A DNA stretch of 64,000 bases from Arthrobacter sp. SO5. Its GTDB lineage: Bacteria > Actinomycetota > Actinomycetes > Actinomycetales > Micrococcaceae. The position numbers and the translations under genes were made by a program. Position 1 is the first letter of the stretch, and each line of letters begins with the position of its first letter. The DNA lies in assembly GCF_020532805.1 (NCBI RefSeq), contig NZ_MQTQ01000065.1, positions 96,645-160,644 on the forward strand, read 5' to 3'. This document shows positions 49,293-58,800 of the stretch, in pieces. The notes beneath the pieces are model-generated. The model saw only the letters and a list, made by a program, of their open reading frames with translations, was not told the origin of the DNA and ran no database searches.

Positions 49293-50432
49293 ATGGAGCA
49301 GCCTTTCTCCGCTGCCGCTGAGCCGCGTTCCCCCCGCCCGGAACCGGCCTCTCTCCTCCGCGATGCAGCTTCCCGTGACGCGGTGCGCTCCAACGGGGCC
49401 GCAAACGGGGCCCCAAATCAAGTGCCGGCGGCGGCAGAGCCTCCGGACGACGGCTCCGGCGACGTTCTCCTGCCCGCTATCGAGTGGCTGGCAGGATCCG
49501 ACGAGCCTGCCGTGCGGCGTGCGGCGCAACTCGAATTCCTCGGCAAGGCCTGGGACGGGCCGTCCCTGCGCAACGGGAGATGCATTTCCGCGCTCCTTTC
49601 CGGCCAGCAGCCCAACGGCGGCTTCGGCGTCCATCCCTACAGCAAATGGACGGGCGCACACTGGCGCCTGGTCTCCCTCGTAGACCTCGGCGTGACGGCC
49701 TCGGAGGCGCCGTCGATGGTGGATGCCGCCGCCACGGTCCTGGACTGGCTGCACAGCGAGCAGCACCGAAGCCGGATCCAGACCATCCACGGCCTAACCC
49801 GCCGGTGCGCCTCCCAGGAGGGCAACGCACTGTACGCATGCACCCGGCTGGGCATGGCGGCGGATCCCCGGGTTGCCAAGCTGGCGTCAGACCTTATGCT
49901 CTGGCAGTGGCCCGACGGCGGCTGGAATTGCGACGTCGATGCGAGCGGCCGCCGCTCCTCGTTCCATGAGACGCTGCCCGCGGCGAACGGGCTCCGGGAA
50001 TACTGGCTGGCCACCGGCGCTCCGGACGCCCGGGCCAGCGCGGAGCGGGCGGCGGATCTGTTGCTCCAGCACCGGCTGTTCAGGTCCTCCTCCACCGGAC
50101 GCCCGATTGACCCGCGCTGGCTGAAGCTGCGCTACCCCGCTTACTGGCACTACGGTGTCCTGCCCGCCCTCTTGTTCCTGTCCCGGATGGGGCTGGCCGG
50201 CGACCCGCGGGCCAGGGACGCCGAAGACGTGCTGCGCGCCAAAATGATGCCGGACGGCCGCTGGCCAGTCGAGGGCGCCTGGTGCAATCCGCCCGGCGCC
50301 AGGGGGCAGACCGATGTGATCGACTGGGGCAGGCACGGGCCGAACGACTTTGTCACCCTGAGTGCCGTGCGGATTCTCTCCCCGCGCTTCGTGCCGCCAG
50401 CCGGCTCCGGCACGGCCGGCTCCCCATCCTGA
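49293..50432 (+). CDS. Squalene-cyclase-like alpha/alpha-toroid protein of unknown substrate
   Basis: 379-residue protein with repeats resembling the QW motifs of squalene/oxidosqualene cyclases and prenyltransferases: LSGQQPNGGFG near residue 108, LWQWPDGGWNCDVDAS near residue 205 and MMPDGRWPVEG near residue 318. It is about half the size of squalene-hopene cyclase, and I do not see the catalytic DxDD motif in place, so catalysis as a cyclase is doubtful. The first 45 residues are Ala/Pro-rich. No ribosome site precedes the ATG, so the mRNA may be leaderless or a later start is used. A membrane protein gene follows 13 bp later. Confidence 0.7.
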   Translation: MEQPFSAAAEPRSPRPEPASLLRDAASRDAVRSNGAANGAPNQVPAAAEPPDDGSGDVLLPAIEWLAGSDEPAVRRAAQLEFLGKAWDGPSLRNGRCISALLSGQQPNGGFGVHPYSKWTGAHWRLVSLVDLGVTASEAPSMVDAAATVLDWLHSEQHRSRIQTIHGLTRRCASQEGNALYACTRLGMAADPRVAKLASDLMLWQWPDGGWNCDVDASGRRSSFHETLPAANGLREYWLATGAPDARASAERAADLLLQHRLFRSSSTGRPIDPRWLKLRYPAYWHYGVLPALLFLSRMGLAGDPRARDAEDVLRAKMMPDGRWPVEGAWCNPPGARGQTDVIDWGRHGPNDFVTLSAVRILSPRFVPPAGSGTAGSPS

Positions 50433-50445
50433 TGGCGGGCCGCTG

Positions 50446-51114
50446 ATGCCAGCGAACGGCTTCCTGCTCCGCTGGTGGTTGTGGGTGACGGTGGCGGAGA
50501 GCGTTGGCTTCCTGGCGCCGGCCGCCATCGCGTTGTCCGTGGCTCAGTCACATCCGGAGTTGTCCATGGTTTCCTTCGTGTGCGGGGGGTTTGTGGAAGG
50601 TGCCGTGCTCGGTTTCGCGCAGGCCCGTGTGCTGAAGCTGGAGCTGCCGCTGCTCTCCGTCCGCGGCTGGACCGCCCGGACCGCCGTGGCGGCTTCGCTT
50701 GCGTGGCTCATTGGCCTTGCCCCCAGCGAGTTCTACCCGGTCTGGCAGGAGTGGACGCCCGCCGTCCAACTCGCGGCTGCCATTGCCGGAGGGCTGCTGC
50801 TTCTCTGTTCGCTGGGGCTTGCGCAAATGCCCGAGCTCCGCCGCCATGTGGCGGGCAGCGGATGGTGGGTCGCCGGAAGCGCGGCGGCCTGGTTCGTGGG
50901 GCTGGGTGTCTTCTTCGCTGTCGCGACGCCGCTATGGGAAGAGGGCCAGCCACTGGCGCTCACCGTGGGCATAGGCGCCTGCGCGGGCATCCTGATGGCC
51001 GCCAGCGCCGCACTCATCAGCGGGTTTGTCATGGCCCGGCTGCTGGAGACCGGGAACCGCGGATCACTGCCTCTTAGTCCCGCCAGCAACGGCCGCGGCC
51101 GGTTGCGCACCTAG
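50446..51114 (+). CDS. Polytopic membrane protein of unknown function
   Basis: 222-residue protein with about six hydrophobic segments, for example WWLWVTVAESVGFLAPAAIAL (residues 9-29), VAASLAWLIGLAPS, LAAAIAGGLLLLCSLGLAQ, WVAGSAAAWFVGLGVFFAVA and a C-terminal IGACAGILMAASAALISGFVMA. No family motif recognised. It starts 13 bp after the cyclase-like gene and is probably co-transcribed with it; a link in function is only inferred from this. Confidence 0.7.
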   Translation: MPANGFLLRWWLWVTVAESVGFLAPAAIALSVAQSHPELSMVSFVCGGFVEGAVLGFAQARVLKLELPLLSVRGWTARTAVAASLAWLIGLAPSEFYPVWQEWTPAVQLAAAIAGGLLLLCSLGLAQMPELRRHVAGSGWWVAGSAAAWFVGLGVFFAVATPLWEEGQPLALTVGIGACAGILMAASAALISGFVMARLLETGNRGSLPLSPASNGRGRLRT

Positions 51115-51261
51115 GACCGAAAGTCACGGGCGCCTGCCCGCAGCGGCCTTGGCGGCGCGCGACCTGCTGCATGAGCCCGGTCCGGGGCACCGGTAGGATT
51201 TTCCTGCGGGCATTCAGGCGCGCGAACAGCGTTCGGTGCATTCCAGCGGCAAGGACAATCG

Positions 51262-53076
51262 ATGACCAAGAAATCCCGGCGGACGGCGCCCCATGCCCGA
51301 GCCAAAGGCAATCCCGGAGCCAAAGCGAAAGCCAACGCCAAAGCCAACGGCGCGTCGCAGCCCCGGAGAACACGCCCCTGGACCGCGGCCTACGGGCCGG
51401 GAGTCCCCGCGAATCTGAAGCTGCCCAAGGGGACCCTTGTGGACCTCGTGGACGCATCCGTCCGGCGCTACGGGTCCAAGACGGCGCTGGAGTTCTTCGG
51501 TGCCCGCACCAGTTACCGGGACCTGGGCGCCCTGATCAGCCGGGCCGCGGCGGGGCTCCAGAAGCTGGGTGTCAAGGCCGGCGACCGGGTGGCCCTGGTG
51601 CTGCCGAACTGCCCGCAGCACATTGTCGCCTTCCATGCCGTGCTGCGCCTCGGCGCCGTCGTGGTGGAGCATAACCCCCTCTACACCGACCGGGAGCTTC
51701 GCCACCAGTTCGAGGACCACGGCGCCACCGTGGCGATCGTCTGGGACAAAGCTGCCGAGCGGGTCCGACAGCTGCCCGCCGACGTCGGACTCCGGAGCAT
51801 TGTCTCGGTGGAGCTGATCCCGGCGATGCCGCTGCTCCAGCGCCTCGCCCTGCGGCTCCCGGTGCCGGCGGCGCGCAAGGCACGCGCTGCGTTGTCCGCG
51901 GACAGGCATGAGGAGAAGGCCCGCACGGCCCCGGCCGGCCGCACGGTCCTTCCGTGGCACGAACTCCTGGCCGCCGGCGAGCTGAGAAAGAGGCACCCGC
52001 GTCCGGGCGTTCACGACGTTGCCGTGCTGCAGTACACGTCGGGAACCACGGGCCAGCCCAAGGGCGCCATGCTGACGCACGCCAATTTGCAGGCCAACGC
52101 CGCCCAGGGCCGCGCCTGGGTGCCGGGGCTCAAGGACGGAAAGGAAACCGTGTACGCGGTGTTGCCGATGTTCCATGCCTACGGGTTGACCCTGTGCATG
52201 ACCTTCGCGCTCAGCATCGGCGCGAAGCTGGTGCTGTTCCCGAAGTTCGACGTCGATCTGGTGCTGAAGGCCCTCAAGAAGTCACCGGCCACCTTCCTGC
52301 CCGCCGTACCGCCGATCTACGACCGGATCGCAGCGGCGGCGGCGGACCGCGGAATTGGACTGGAAAGCATCCGCTTTTCCATCTCCGGGGCGATGAACCT
52401 GCCGACGGCGACCGTGGAAACGTGGGAAAAGGCGACCGGCGGCTACCTGATCGAGGGCTACGGGCTGACTGAAACCTCGCCCATTGCGATCGGCAACCCG
52501 TTCGGGCCGACGCGTAAGCCGGGAACGGTGGGAGTGCCGTTCCCGCTGACCGATATCAGGGTGGTGGATCCCGGGAATGTCCTGGCCGACCGCGCACCCG
52601 GTGAGGAAGGCGAACTCCTCATCCGCGGGCCGCAGGTGTTTTCCGGCTACTGGAACCGGCCGCAGGAGACCGAGGAGGCGCTGCTGGAAGGCGGCTGGTT
52701 CCGCACCGGCGATATCGTCTCGGTGGATAAGGACTACTTCGTCACGATCCGCGACAGGATCAAGGAGCTCATCATCACGGGAGGGTTCAACGTCTCGCCC
52801 AGCGAGGTTGAGGATGTCCTCGCCACCTTCCCGGGCCTCTCGGAAGTCTCCGTGGTGGGGTTGCCCCGCCCGGGCGGCGGTGAGGATGTTGTGGCCGCAG
52901 TGGTTCCCGTCCCGGGGACCAGTCTCGATCCGGACGCGCTCTTGTCCTTCGCCCGGCAGCACCTGACCGCCTATAAGGTGCCGCGCAAGGTGGTGGTGCT
53001 CGATTCGCTCCCCCGCTCGCTGATTGGCAAGGTTCTGCGCCGGGAAATCCAGGACACGCTGGTGGCCGGCCGGTAG
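51262..53076 (+). CDS. fadD: Long-chain fatty-acid-CoA ligase
   Basis: AMP-forming acyl-CoA synthetase, activates fatty acids as acyl-AMP and then acyl-CoA. The 604-residue product has an unusual Lys/Ala-rich N-terminal tail of about 40 residues (AKAKANAKANG), then the family motifs: P-loop YTSGTTGQPKGAMLTH near residue 257, GYGLTETSP near residue 403, RTGDIVSVDKDYFVTIRDR near residue 480 and the catalytic Lys in LPRSLIGKVLRRE near the C terminus. ATG 51262 follows AAGGA. Chain-length preference cannot be judged. A 17-bp-stem hairpin includes its stop codon. Confidence 0.9.
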   Translation: MTKKSRRTAPHARAKGNPGAKAKANAKANGASQPRRTRPWTAAYGPGVPANLKLPKGTLVDLVDASVRRYGSKTALEFFGARTSYRDLGALISRAAAGLQKLGVKAGDRVALVLPNCPQHIVAFHAVLRLGAVVVEHNPLYTDRELRHQFEDHGATVAIVWDKAAERVRQLPADVGLRSIVSVELIPAMPLLQRLALRLPVPAARKARAALSADRHEEKARTAPAGRTVLPWHELLAAGELRKRHPRPGVHDVAVLQYTSGTTGQPKGAMLTHANLQANAAQGRAWVPGLKDGKETVYAVLPMFHAYGLTLCMTFALSIGAKLVLFPKFDVDLVLKALKKSPATFLPAVPPIYDRIAAAAADRGIGLESIRFSISGAMNLPTATVETWEKATGGYLIEGYGLTETSPIAIGNPFGPTRKPGTVGVPFPLTDIRVVDPGNVLADRAPGEEGELLIRGPQVFSGYWNRPQETEEALLEGGWFRTGDIVSVDKDYFVTIRDRIKELIITGGFNVSPSEVEDVLATFPGLSEVSVVGLPRPGGGEDVVAAVVPVPGTSLDPDALLSFARQHLTAYKVPRKVVVLDSLPRSLIGKVLRREIQDTLVAGR

Positions 53077-53104
53077 GACAGCTCCTTCCGGCCGGCCACC
53101 AGCG
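53057..53104. terminator. Long hairpin between converging fadD and lipoprotein genes
   Basis: A perfect 17-bp stem (53057-53073 with 53088-53104) and 14-base loop. The left arm is the last codons of fadD and the loop holds its stop; the lipoprotein gene ends 15 bp further. Probable two-way terminator. Confidence 0.7.
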
Positions 53105-53118
53105 CTGCGGCCCCCGGG

Positions 53119-54000
53119 CTAGTGCCCGGTGTCGTCCGTGCCGGCCTCGTGGTGCCCGGAGTCGTCGGCGCCTTCTACAGCGTCGGGCGCCGGTTCCTTG
53201 GACAGGTCGACACCGTCCCCGCTCGGTGAGCGCGGTGCCAGCCCGACGTCGGCGGGGGCCTTGCCTCCGCTGCGGGCCATGCCGTCCCGGACCGACTCCA
53301 CCAGCTCGTCGCTGAGCAGCGGGCCGGTGTAGCCGATGGTCAGGGCGCCGCCGTCCAGGGATTCCTCGTAGTTGCCCAGCGCGTCCGAGAGGATCCCCTC
53401 GCCGGCGATTGCTGCCGCCAGCGCCGCCGGGTCCTCAACGGCGAGCGTGAACGCGAGGTCATGCACCAGCGCCTCCCCGATGTGCACGTGTTCCACTGCG
53501 GGGTTGGTGCCCTCTTGGCCAAAAGCCAGCTCCGCAAGCCGGTCCGCGTCCTCATGGCTGCGGCCTGCCGGGAGTGCCACGATGACGTCCGGAACGAGAT
53601 GGTCCAGGAGCAGTGCGTCAAGGACCATCGGGGAGATATCGGTCAGCTCGATGCCCTGCTGGGACGCCGCCTCGTCGAGCCGCTGGCGGAGCGACCCCGG
53701 ATCCGTCCCCTCGGCCTGGTGGACGGCGATGACGGTCCGCCGCCGCACCATCAGCCCGTCATGGCTGCTGGCCGGCCGGCCGTTTCCGACGTCCTTTCCG
53801 TCCTCGAGGGACACCGCTTCGCCCGTCGCCGCGTCCCCGGCGGGCGCGTCCGGGGTCTGTGAAGTTTCGACGGCGGCTGCGGTGGCGGACGCAGTCGCAT
53901 TGGCCGGGGGTGCGTTCACGGCGTCGGGCGCCCCGCCCGTGCAGGCACTGAGTGCCAGCACGAGCAGGGCGGAGCAGGTAGTCCTGGTCAGGCGCCCCAT
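53119..54000 (-). CDS. Secreted lipoprotein of unknown function downstream of the multicopper oxidase
   Basis: 293-residue predicted lipoprotein: MGRLTRTTCSALLVLALSAC with the lipobox LSAC (lipidation at Cys20), then a Ser/Ala/Pro-rich linker to about residue 60, a mixed domain (residues about 80-245) and an acidic, His-containing tail ending GHHEAGTDDTGH. The mature part has no family motif I recognise; DALLLDHLVPDVIVALPAGRSHE is its most conserved-looking stretch. The His/Asp-rich end could bind metal, which is only a guess. The ATG sits one base after the oxidase stop (TGAGATG), so translation is coupled to the oxidase. Confidence 0.8.
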   Translation of the reverse strand: MGRLTRTTCSALLVLALSACTGGAPDAVNAPPANATASATAAAVETSQTPDAPAGDAATGEAVSLEDGKDVGNGRPASSHDGLMVRRRTVIAVHQAEGTDPGSLRQRLDEAASQQGIELTDISPMVLDALLLDHLVPDVIVALPAGRSHEDADRLAELAFGQEGTNPAVEHVHIGEALVHDLAFTLAVEDPAALAAAIAGEGILSDALGNYEESLDGGALTIGYTGPLLSDELVESVRDGMARSGGKAPADVGLAPRSPSGDGVDLSKEPAPDAVEGADDSGHHEAGTDDTGH

Positions 54001-54001
54001 C

Positions 54002-55717
54002 TCAGGTCCCCGGCGGAAGGGCGGGCCGGTACACCGGAGGGAAGGAACCCTCCGGCGTCGGATCGAAGACCGGTGGATCCGTGGTGACGGGATCGTTGGT
54101 CCGCCAATCGCCGACGGAGAACTGCACCATCATGTCGTGGTCCTCGTGGACCAGGTTGTGGCAGTGGATCATGTACCGTCCGCCCTGCTCCGCCCCCGTG
54201 TCGAACTGCATGAGCGCGGTGATGGATTCGTTTTCGCCGGCATAGAACACATCCTTGGGGCCGGTTTCCCAGGCAAAGGGTTTCCCTCCGTTGGTGTTCC
54301 GGCCGATGATCTTGGCGTCGACCAGGTGGACATGCAGCGGATGGAACCAGCCCCCGGACGCATTGGTGATGGTCCATTGCTCGACGTCGTAGGGCTGGGG
54401 GTTGCCGAACAGCGTCGAAAATCCGGACTTCTCCACATCTGCCCACGTGACGCCGTTGATGGTCCACTGGCCGCCCGCCCTGAGCAGTTTCATCTCGCGT
54501 TTCACTTTGGCCATGGCCGGGGTCAGGCTCATCGTCGCAATGCCGCCCCTCGCCGCGTTGAGCGCGCCGCCGTCGTCGAGCGTCGCGGGGATGCTGGAGA
54601 TGGAACCGGCGGACGGGCCGGAATCGGCGACCACCTCGAAGCGCATGATCTTTCCCGTGTTGGCGAAGTCGATGTTGTTCTTATTGCTGAGGTTCCGCAG
54701 TTCGATCATCTGACCGGTCTTGTACCGGCGGAAGTCGATCAGGACCTCGTAGCGTTCGGCCGTGCCCTGGCGCCAGGACTTAACCGGCTGCACCTTCGGG
54801 ACCATGCCGGCGTCGGTCCCGACGACGTAGACCGGCTCGCCGGTGGACAGCGTGGGGCGGTAGGACCGCGTGATGGACGCGATCAGGACACGGAACCGGT
54901 AGATCCGGGGCTTGACCTTCATCGTCGGCCACGGCACGCCGTTGACCATGATGATGTCGCCCCACAACCCCTTGTGGCCGTTGTCGTTGTACCCGAGGGA
55001 ACCGTCGGCGTTGAACACGGCGTCTGAGATCATCAGCGGAACGTCGAACTCGCCCTGGGGCAGCTGCGCGCGCTCGTACTTGTCGGACAACGGATAGAAA
55101 CCTGCGAGACCCGAGTAGACGTTCTGCGCCGTGATGTGGTGTTTGTGGTCGTGGTACCAGAGGGTCCGGGCCGTCTGCCAGTTCGGGTATTTGTAGTTCT
55201 TGACGTTGCCGGGGGCGGTGAAATCGTTGGCGTAGCCGTCGTACTGCGGCAGCGAGGCCGAGCCGTGCAGGTGGGTCACGGTGTTGAAGGCCCCGGGCTG
55301 GAGGAGGCCCAGGGCAGGCAGGGCGTTGCGGATGCGTACTTCCACCCGGGTGCCCTGGCTGGCGCGGATAGTGGGGCCGGGGAAGATCCCGTTGTAGCCC
55401 GCCACCGTGGTGGTGAGGCCGGGAACGAACTGCGCAAGGCCCAGCTTCTGCGTGAGCGCGTAGCGGGCGTAGGGGCGGGCGGGATTGCCGTTGTCGAAGC
55501 CCGTCTCAAAGGGTGCGAGCTCCGGCGGGCGGCGGAACACGCCCGCGTAGGGAATGGGCATGTTCTGCGGCGCCAGGAGGCTGGATTTCAGGGGCGGCGG
55601 CGCCGGGGCGGTTCCTGCGGGTGGTGTGGCCGGGGCGTCTTCGGCCCCGTTTTTCATTCCTGCGAGTCCGAGTGCGCTGACGGCACCAAGTTTGAATATT
55701 TCTCGTCGTGTGGTCAT
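54002..55717 (-). CDS. Multicopper oxidase, CotA/bilirubin-oxidase-like, Tat-exported
   Basis: 571-residue laccase-type oxidase that takes electrons from phenols or metal ions and reduces oxygen to water. The N terminus TTRREIFKLGAVSALGLAG is a twin-arginine signal. All copper motifs are present in order: HLHG near residue 148, WYHDHKHH near 188, HPLHVH near 459 and HCHNLVHEDHDMM near 517-529 (type 1 Cys with axial Met). Spacing matches CotA/bilirubin oxidase enzymes, and some relatives oxidise Mn(II). It follows the haem peroxidase gene after a 36-bp palindrome and precedes a coupled lipoprotein gene, so it acts outside the cell with these partners. Confidence 0.93.
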   Translation of the reverse strand: MTTRREIFKLGAVSALGLAGMKNGAEDAPATPPAGTAPAPPPLKSSLLAPQNMPIPYAGVFRRPPELAPFETGFDNGNPARPYARYALTQKLGLAQFVPGLTTTVAGYNGIFPGPTIRASQGTRVEVRIRNALPALGLLQPGAFNTVTHLHGSASLPQYDGYANDFTAPGNVKNYKYPNWQTARTLWYHDHKHHITAQNVYSGLAGFYPLSDKYERAQLPQGEFDVPLMISDAVFNADGSLGYNDNGHKGLWGDIIMVNGVPWPTMKVKPRIYRFRVLIASITRSYRPTLSTGEPVYVVGTDAGMVPKVQPVKSWRQGTAERYEVLIDFRRYKTGQMIELRNLSNKNNIDFANTGKIMRFEVVADSGPSAGSISSIPATLDDGGALNAARGGIATMSLTPAMAKVKREMKLLRAGGQWTINGVTWADVEKSGFSTLFGNPQPYDVEQWTITNASGGWFHPLHVHLVDAKIIGRNTNGGKPFAWETGPKDVFYAGENESITALMQFDTGAEQGGRYMIHCHNLVHEDHDMMVQFSVGDWRTNDPVTTDPPVFDPTPEGSFPPVYRPALPPGT

Positions 55718-55784
55718 GGCCCCTCCAAGGCGGGCAGTGGAACTGAATCACGTCCCGAACAACAAACTTCGGATGATTGAGGAA

Positions 55785-55820
55785 GCTGGCTGCCGGGTCC
55801 GCGCGGACCCGGCAGCCAGC
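55785..55820 (-). terminator. Perfect 36-bp palindrome between peroxidase and oxidase
   Basis: A fully self-complementary 36-bp GC-rich sequence (arms GCTGGCTGCCGGGTCCGC and its complement) 16 bp after the peroxidase stop and 68 bp before the oxidase start. The minus strand continues TTCCTCAATC. Terminator or attenuator setting different levels for the two genes. Confidence 0.6.
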
Positions 55821-55835
55821 CGTCTCTATGTGCTG

Positions 55836-58800
55836 CTACAACCCCGTGGTGAACGTCCACGTCCGGGTGGTCAGCGGGTTACCGGCCAGGTCCCGGACCC
55901 CAGTGGTGCCACCGGTGATGGTGACCCGGTACTGGGTGTTCGAGCGGAGGCTGCCATTCGGGTTGATCGTCAGGACCCGGGTGGTCGTGTTGAACGACAC
56001 CGCCGAGCTGACGTCGGCACCGGTGGAGACCTGCTGGAGGCGGACCTTGCCGGCAGCCGTGAAGCCGGTGATGGCCTCACTGAAGGTGGCGGTTACATTG
56101 TTGCTCCGCCCCACTGCTGTGGCTCCCGAGGCGGGAGTCGTGGCGGTGATGGTGGGGTTCGGCCCCGTAGTGAACGTCCAGGTGCTGGTCGCCATCGTGT
56201 TGCCTGCGGCGTCGCGGATCCCCGTGAGGGAGGCCGTGTAAACCCGGTCGGCGGTCAGCGTGACGCTCGGGTTGAGTGTTGCCACCCGGGTGAGCACGTT
56301 GTAGGACACGACGGCGGGGACCAGGGTGGCCCCGAGCCGGAGCTGGAAGTTCGTTCCGGTTACTCCCGTTGTGGCTTCGCTGAACGTTGCCGTCAGGTTG
56401 GCCGTCTGGCTGACCGAGACGGACCCCGCTGCCGGAGTCCGGGCCGTCACCGTGGGAGCCACGGTGTCTAGCGCTCCCGGAGTAGCAGCGGCCGAGCGGG
56501 CCGAGAAGCCACCCGTACCCACTGCGTTGACCGCGGCCACGTCAAACGTGTACGCGGTCCCGTTGGTGAGCCCGGTGACGACGACGGTGCCCACGTTTCC
56601 GGTAACAGCCTGGGTGCGAGCCAGGGTAGCTCCGGCGAAGGCCCGCACGGTGTAACCCGTGATGGCTGATCCGCCGTCGGAAGCCGGAGCGGTCCACGTC
56701 AGGGTTGCCGAAGCATTCCCGGCCGTGGCCGTGCCGATGGTCGGAGCACCCGGCGCGGTGGTTGCCGGGGCCGGAGCCGGGGTCACAGCGTTGGAGATAG
56801 CCGAGAACGGGCTGTCGCCGAGGGCGCTGGTCGCCTGGACCTGGAACCGGAAAGCCGAACCGTTGGTCAGGCCGGTGACCACCAGGCTGGTGGCGCCGGC
56901 AGGAGCGGGACGGAGTGCCCCGACCTGTGCGCCGGCCGCGTCCAGCACCTTCACGAGGAAGCCGCTGGCGGTGCCGACGGTCGGAGCCGCGAAGTTGACC
57001 GTTGCCTGCCCGTTGCCGGCGGTTGCGACGCCGATCACGGGTGCGTTGGGAGCGACGGTGTCGGAGAACTGCAGGAATTCGATGTTGCGGAGGGTGTCCG
57101 TCCCATCGATACCAGCTCCGTTGTGGACCACCGTGGTGACGGACCCGGGCGAGCCCAGGGTGCCGTCTCCGCCGGTCGTGGTGACCGTGTAGTTCGCCTG
57201 CACGTCGGAGAACTGTGCGACGTCCCGGTTGCCCGCGGTCTCGAGGGCCGTGGGAGTGATGATCTCCCGAACGGCCACGAGGTTGCCCGGGTTGACGACG
57301 CCGGAGGCCACTGCGGCCGCCAGGGTCAGCGGGTTGCCGGTCTGGTACTGGCGTTCCATGAGGTCGGTGGTTCCGATCTCAGCTCCAGCGTTGTCCCGGA
57401 CACTGATCCGGACCTTGAGGTACCGGTCACCGTCGATCACGTCGTTGCCGCCGCGGCCCTCGATCTTGTCACTGCCAAGACCACCGATGAGGATGTTGCC
57501 GTCGCCCCAGACCGGACCGCTGAGCGGGCAGGCCCCCATGGGCGACAGTGCGGCTACCGGTCCGAGCGGGGTGCTCGGCACGGGGAGGATGGCGCTCAGT
57601 CCGGCGACCCGGTCGATGCCGGCCTGGTCGAGGACGTCGCAGCCACTGAAGCCTGCACCACCAACGGTGCTGGGCACTGCGTTGTCGCCACGGATGACGT
57701 CGTCGAACTTGGAACCGGAGTTGCCTTCAACTTCCTGCCACCGGTCGCGGTTGACCACGATGGGCAGCGGGACGCCGACGAGGTTCTGGTTGATGTTCAT
57801 GTCGTCATCTGCCGCCACCGTGTCGTACTGGTGTGTGGCCCAGTCGAATCCGGCGGACCCCGCGTAGCGGTCCACTGCCGAGTTGCTCGTCATGACATCG
57901 TCGCCACCCTCGGCGTCGTAGTCGTTCTCGCCGACCTGGCCGATGAAGACGTCGTTTCCGGGCTTCGTCTGGGCGGGATCATCGAAGAACGGGGCGCCAT
58001 GGTCACCGATCAGCAGGTCCTGGCCGGAGCCACCCTGGATCCAGTCGTCGCCGCCGTCACCGAAGACGGCATCGGCGCCGTCCCCGGCCTGAACGAAGTC
58101 GTTGCCTTCGCCGGCAAAGGTTTCGTTGTCGTTGGCGCCGCCATTGGTGAAGTCCTGGCCGTCGCCGCCCATGATGATGTCGTCGCCGATTCCGGTGTTG
58201 ATGTAGTCGTTGCCCGGACCGCCCTTGTGGACGTCGGCACCGGCAAGGTCGGTGATCCGGTCGTCGCCTGCGCCGCCGAGCGCGATGTCATCGCCGCCGT
58301 TGCCTTCAATGACGTCGTTGCCCTCGTTGCCGAGGAACGTGTCATTGTCGTTGCCGCCGGCAACCCGGTCATCCCCGGACGTGCCGTTGTACACGGACTG
58401 GCCGTTGATGCCACTCGGGTCGACTGTGTTCTTTTCCTTGTACTGGATGGTGCCGTCCGGCTTGCGCAGGAGCAGCAGGTCTTCAGGACATTCGCTCGTC
58501 GGATCGTTGGCGACCGCGGGTCCGAACTGTGTGTAGCCTGCCGAGGTACCGGACAGGTTGCCGAGCTGGAACTTGCAGTCGGCCGTGCCGAAGGCGTCGG
58601 CCTTGAGGGAGTGCGCATTGGTGTTGCGCATCATGAGCTCGGCGAACGAATTGCCTTCCAGCTGGGCCCGAAGGTTCATGCCGGGAGTGCGGGCCAGGTA
58701 GTAGAACCGGTCGCCGTTCTGGAGATCGGTCATCTGGTTCTCGAACACGTAGTTGAACGTGCTGCCGAGGAGGCCGCCGAAGAGGTTCGTCTTCTCGGCG

